Source of the DNA: Carallia brachiata
Lineage: Eukaryota; Streptophyta; Magnoliopsida; Malpighiales; Rhizophoraceae
DNA: 64,000 nucleotides
Reading direction: 5' to 3'
Assembly (NCBI GenBank): GCA_021464245.1
Contig: JADCRB010000069.1
Location: forward strand, 2,614,895 to 2,678,894
Part shown: in pieces, positions 62,166 through 64,000 of the stretch
Layout of the letters: each line of letters starts with the position of its first letter
Position numbering within the stretch: position 1 is the stretch's first letter
Notes under the pieces: generated by a model
What the model was told of the DNA's origin: nothing
The model's input: the letters and a program-made list of their open reading frames with translations, nothing else
Databases searched by the model: none
Program-made: the position numbers and the translations under genes

Positions 62166-62839
62166 TTTGAAGAGGGGCCAGTAATTTCTGAATTCCACCA
62201 GTAAAATTATGAAAAACATACATTGGTATAAAAATTAGACGCAAAAGGATGACATAGGCTCATTATTTGAATCATAATTATTGATTGAATGATGAATTTA
62301 GTATAATTAATAATTTAAATTTAAATAATAAATTTATGTCATCATTTTGTATCTAATTTTTATATTTATATAATAGAATTTCAAAATTATAGGTAGGATA
62401 TTGGCATAATTATTTGCATTTATAGGTAGGAGTAAAAAAAGTTGCTTTTTAAACGCAATTAATAATACTATCGTTAGGCATTTGCGTGGTTGTTATGTTA
62501 AATGATCTCCCAAATTACGTATGCAATTTCTCCTCTCCAACTATAAAATAATGATTTTTTTGCCGTTTATGAGACTTATCGATAGTAATTATGATGATTT
62601 TTTTACATCCCATACTACAGATAATTTATTTTCTCAAGATTGTTTTTTTTTTCTCTTTCATAACGAAAATTTGCTTCGAAACAAAGCTGCAATATTATAA
62701 TTGGACAAAAAAAATTTTGTTAAGTAATATTGGCCACAAGATGGTTAAATTTATAAAAAAATAATTATCATTAAATACGTGTATTGTTAATTATTATTAT
62801 TTAAATGTAGATATATAGTATCATTTTATAATTCTAAAG
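62166..62839. other. Intergenic
   Basis: AT-rich. No gene seen. Confidence 0.4.
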
Positions 62840-64000
62840 TCTCAACAACTAAGTACACCGGATTTGTTCTTCTCAAGAAAAAAAAACGTAAACCAGATTT
62901 GTTAAGCCAAGACAACCCATTAATTCAGTTATTCTTGTATTTTGAAATTCAAAATGCGTAAGTCCTAAAATAAAAGGAATAACTCAGTCAGGTAGAATTA
63001 CAATAATTTCTACTAGAAAACTACGAAGTATTCTTTCTTATTTAAAAAATAATAAGGGACAAGAAGGTATTTTGACAACATTGTCTCTCCTTACCTGTTT
63101 AGGAATATATTCAAGAATCAAAGAGTATTTCCGGTAAAATTGTTATCTCCTCCACTAATTTAGGAAATAATAAATTAAAGAAGTAAGGGTATATTGGTAA
63201 AATCAATTATCCTTTCCTATTTAAGAATACATTCATGAATTACAACAGTTGGAAACGCAACCTTGAATGTAGCAATTGGAGTCGTTTTTCTCTAAGCTGG
63301 CCTCTAGTTCTCGAAAGATCTATAAAAAAAATAACAATAATGGCTACAAAATTAAAGTTGGAAGTTCCCCGCTTAGCTTACGAACCATAACAATATAAAT
63401 AGAAGAGCGGCAGATTAATTGAGTCGTTCTGCTTCCACAGCTCCAGTCATCTTTTCTCGGCCTTCCGCCTCCGTCGCCGGCGAAGAGTGTGTGGAGCCTC
63501 TCCCATGCCATCCGCCACCACCCTTCCCGCCTTCGGCCAATTCATCCTCAATTTCGCTGGATCCATAGCCTTATAATCTTCTCTTCTCCGTTTTTTCTCT
63601 CCCTTTTCTTTGACTTCTTCCTTAATATCAAGCAAGATAAACTGACTTGGAGGTTTTCTGAAAACTTTTATTCTGAAATATGCCAAAATTGTTGACTGCC
63701 TTCAATTATGATTCATCTTTGTTTTTGTTTATCATTTGCATGTAGTTGTCTTTTAATACATGTTACTACTTCATTGAGAAGTAATTTGCAAATTTCCATC
63801 TCTTTTATTTTTAGTAGTCTGTGAAGTGATCGATGCAAAAGTGACACTATTTACATTTTTATCTTTTTTTGCTAGTGAATAAATTGTGTGAACTGACATC
63901 TTATTGATGTTCTTATGTTCTTTGGTATAGCAGTATCTCAACGGTAATTTTGGGGCCTGATCGTTGTTTGCAAACTATCCTTTTGTTTCTTTGGCTTCAG
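62840..64000 (+). pseudogene. Locus X3: duplicated 5' part of X, running off the window
   Basis: Matches X2 from about 49430 onward (GATTTGTTAAGCCAAG, TTCAGTTATTCTT, then the TATA block), with TATAAATA at 63394-63401. The first-exon-like segment reads SASVAGEECVEPLPCHPPPP in one frame, where X2 has SASVAGKECV followed by a stop; the difference is a GT slippage (GTGTGTGTGA against GTGTGTGGAG). X3 may therefore be closer to the ancestral sequence. It is incomplete here because the window ends at 64000. Family unknown. Confidence 0.45.
63394..63401 (+). promoter_or_regulatory. TATA box of locus X3
   Basis: TATAAATA inside a 20-base block identical to the X2 promoter. Confidence 0.65.

Noticed and set aside
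1..64000. CRISPR arrays, operons or prokaryotic features
   Set aside because: Introns, plant gene families and plant transposons show a nuclear plant genome; the tandem repeats lack short regular spacers.

Overview
This is nuclear DNA of a flowering plant, most likely a woody eudicot. The evidence is GT-AG introns, plant-specific gene families, an AT-rich background full of homopolymers and microsatellites, and abundant MITE and LINE debris. I cannot name the species.

Left part (1-25.5 kb), single-copy genes spaced by AT-rich DNA: a receptor-like cytoplasmic kinase of the PBL/RLCK-VII type (minus, 1138-3018); a CLE peptide precursor ending exactly in the TDIF dodecapeptide, so a CLE41/CLE44 orthologue (minus, 7453-7773); an eight-exon gene for an unrecognised, probably plastid-targeted membrane protein (minus, 14878-19373); and a nine-exon nucleolar GTPase of the nucleostemin/NSN1 family (plus, 21915-25503). 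NSN1 and the plastid-protein gene each carry single-base frame breaks inside otherwise well-preserved coding sequence, which points either to recent pseudogenisation or to base-level assembly errors.

Right part (25.5-64 kb), a repeated block: three complete, very similar two-exon cytochrome P450 genes of the CYP80/CYP76 type (36026-37671, 46524-48172, 58274-59919) and one truncated copy (34536-34632) lie in the same orientation about 10.5-11.7 kb apart. They alternate with copies of an unrecognised, spliced-looking and partly decayed locus that I call X (X1 about 28.9-32.7 kb, X2 about 49.4-52.0 kb, X3 from about 62.8 kb to the window end). The P450 upstream and downstream flanks are duplicated too. 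The block therefore looks like segmental duplication of a P450 plus X unit, later altered by insertions: two 5'-truncated LINEs with recognisable target sites, PIF/Harbinger-like MITEs, a roughly 700-bp insertion between the TATA-like motif and start codon of the third P450, and a local tandem array at 42.9-45.1 kb.

The kinase, CLE peptide and GTPase act in unrelated pathways (immune or hormone signalling, vascular stem-cell signalling, ribosome biogenesis). The only gene set that looks co-evolved is the P450/X array, a plausible specialised-metabolism P450 cluster. The most conserved P450 residues differ between copies, suggesting functional divergence or relaxed constraint.
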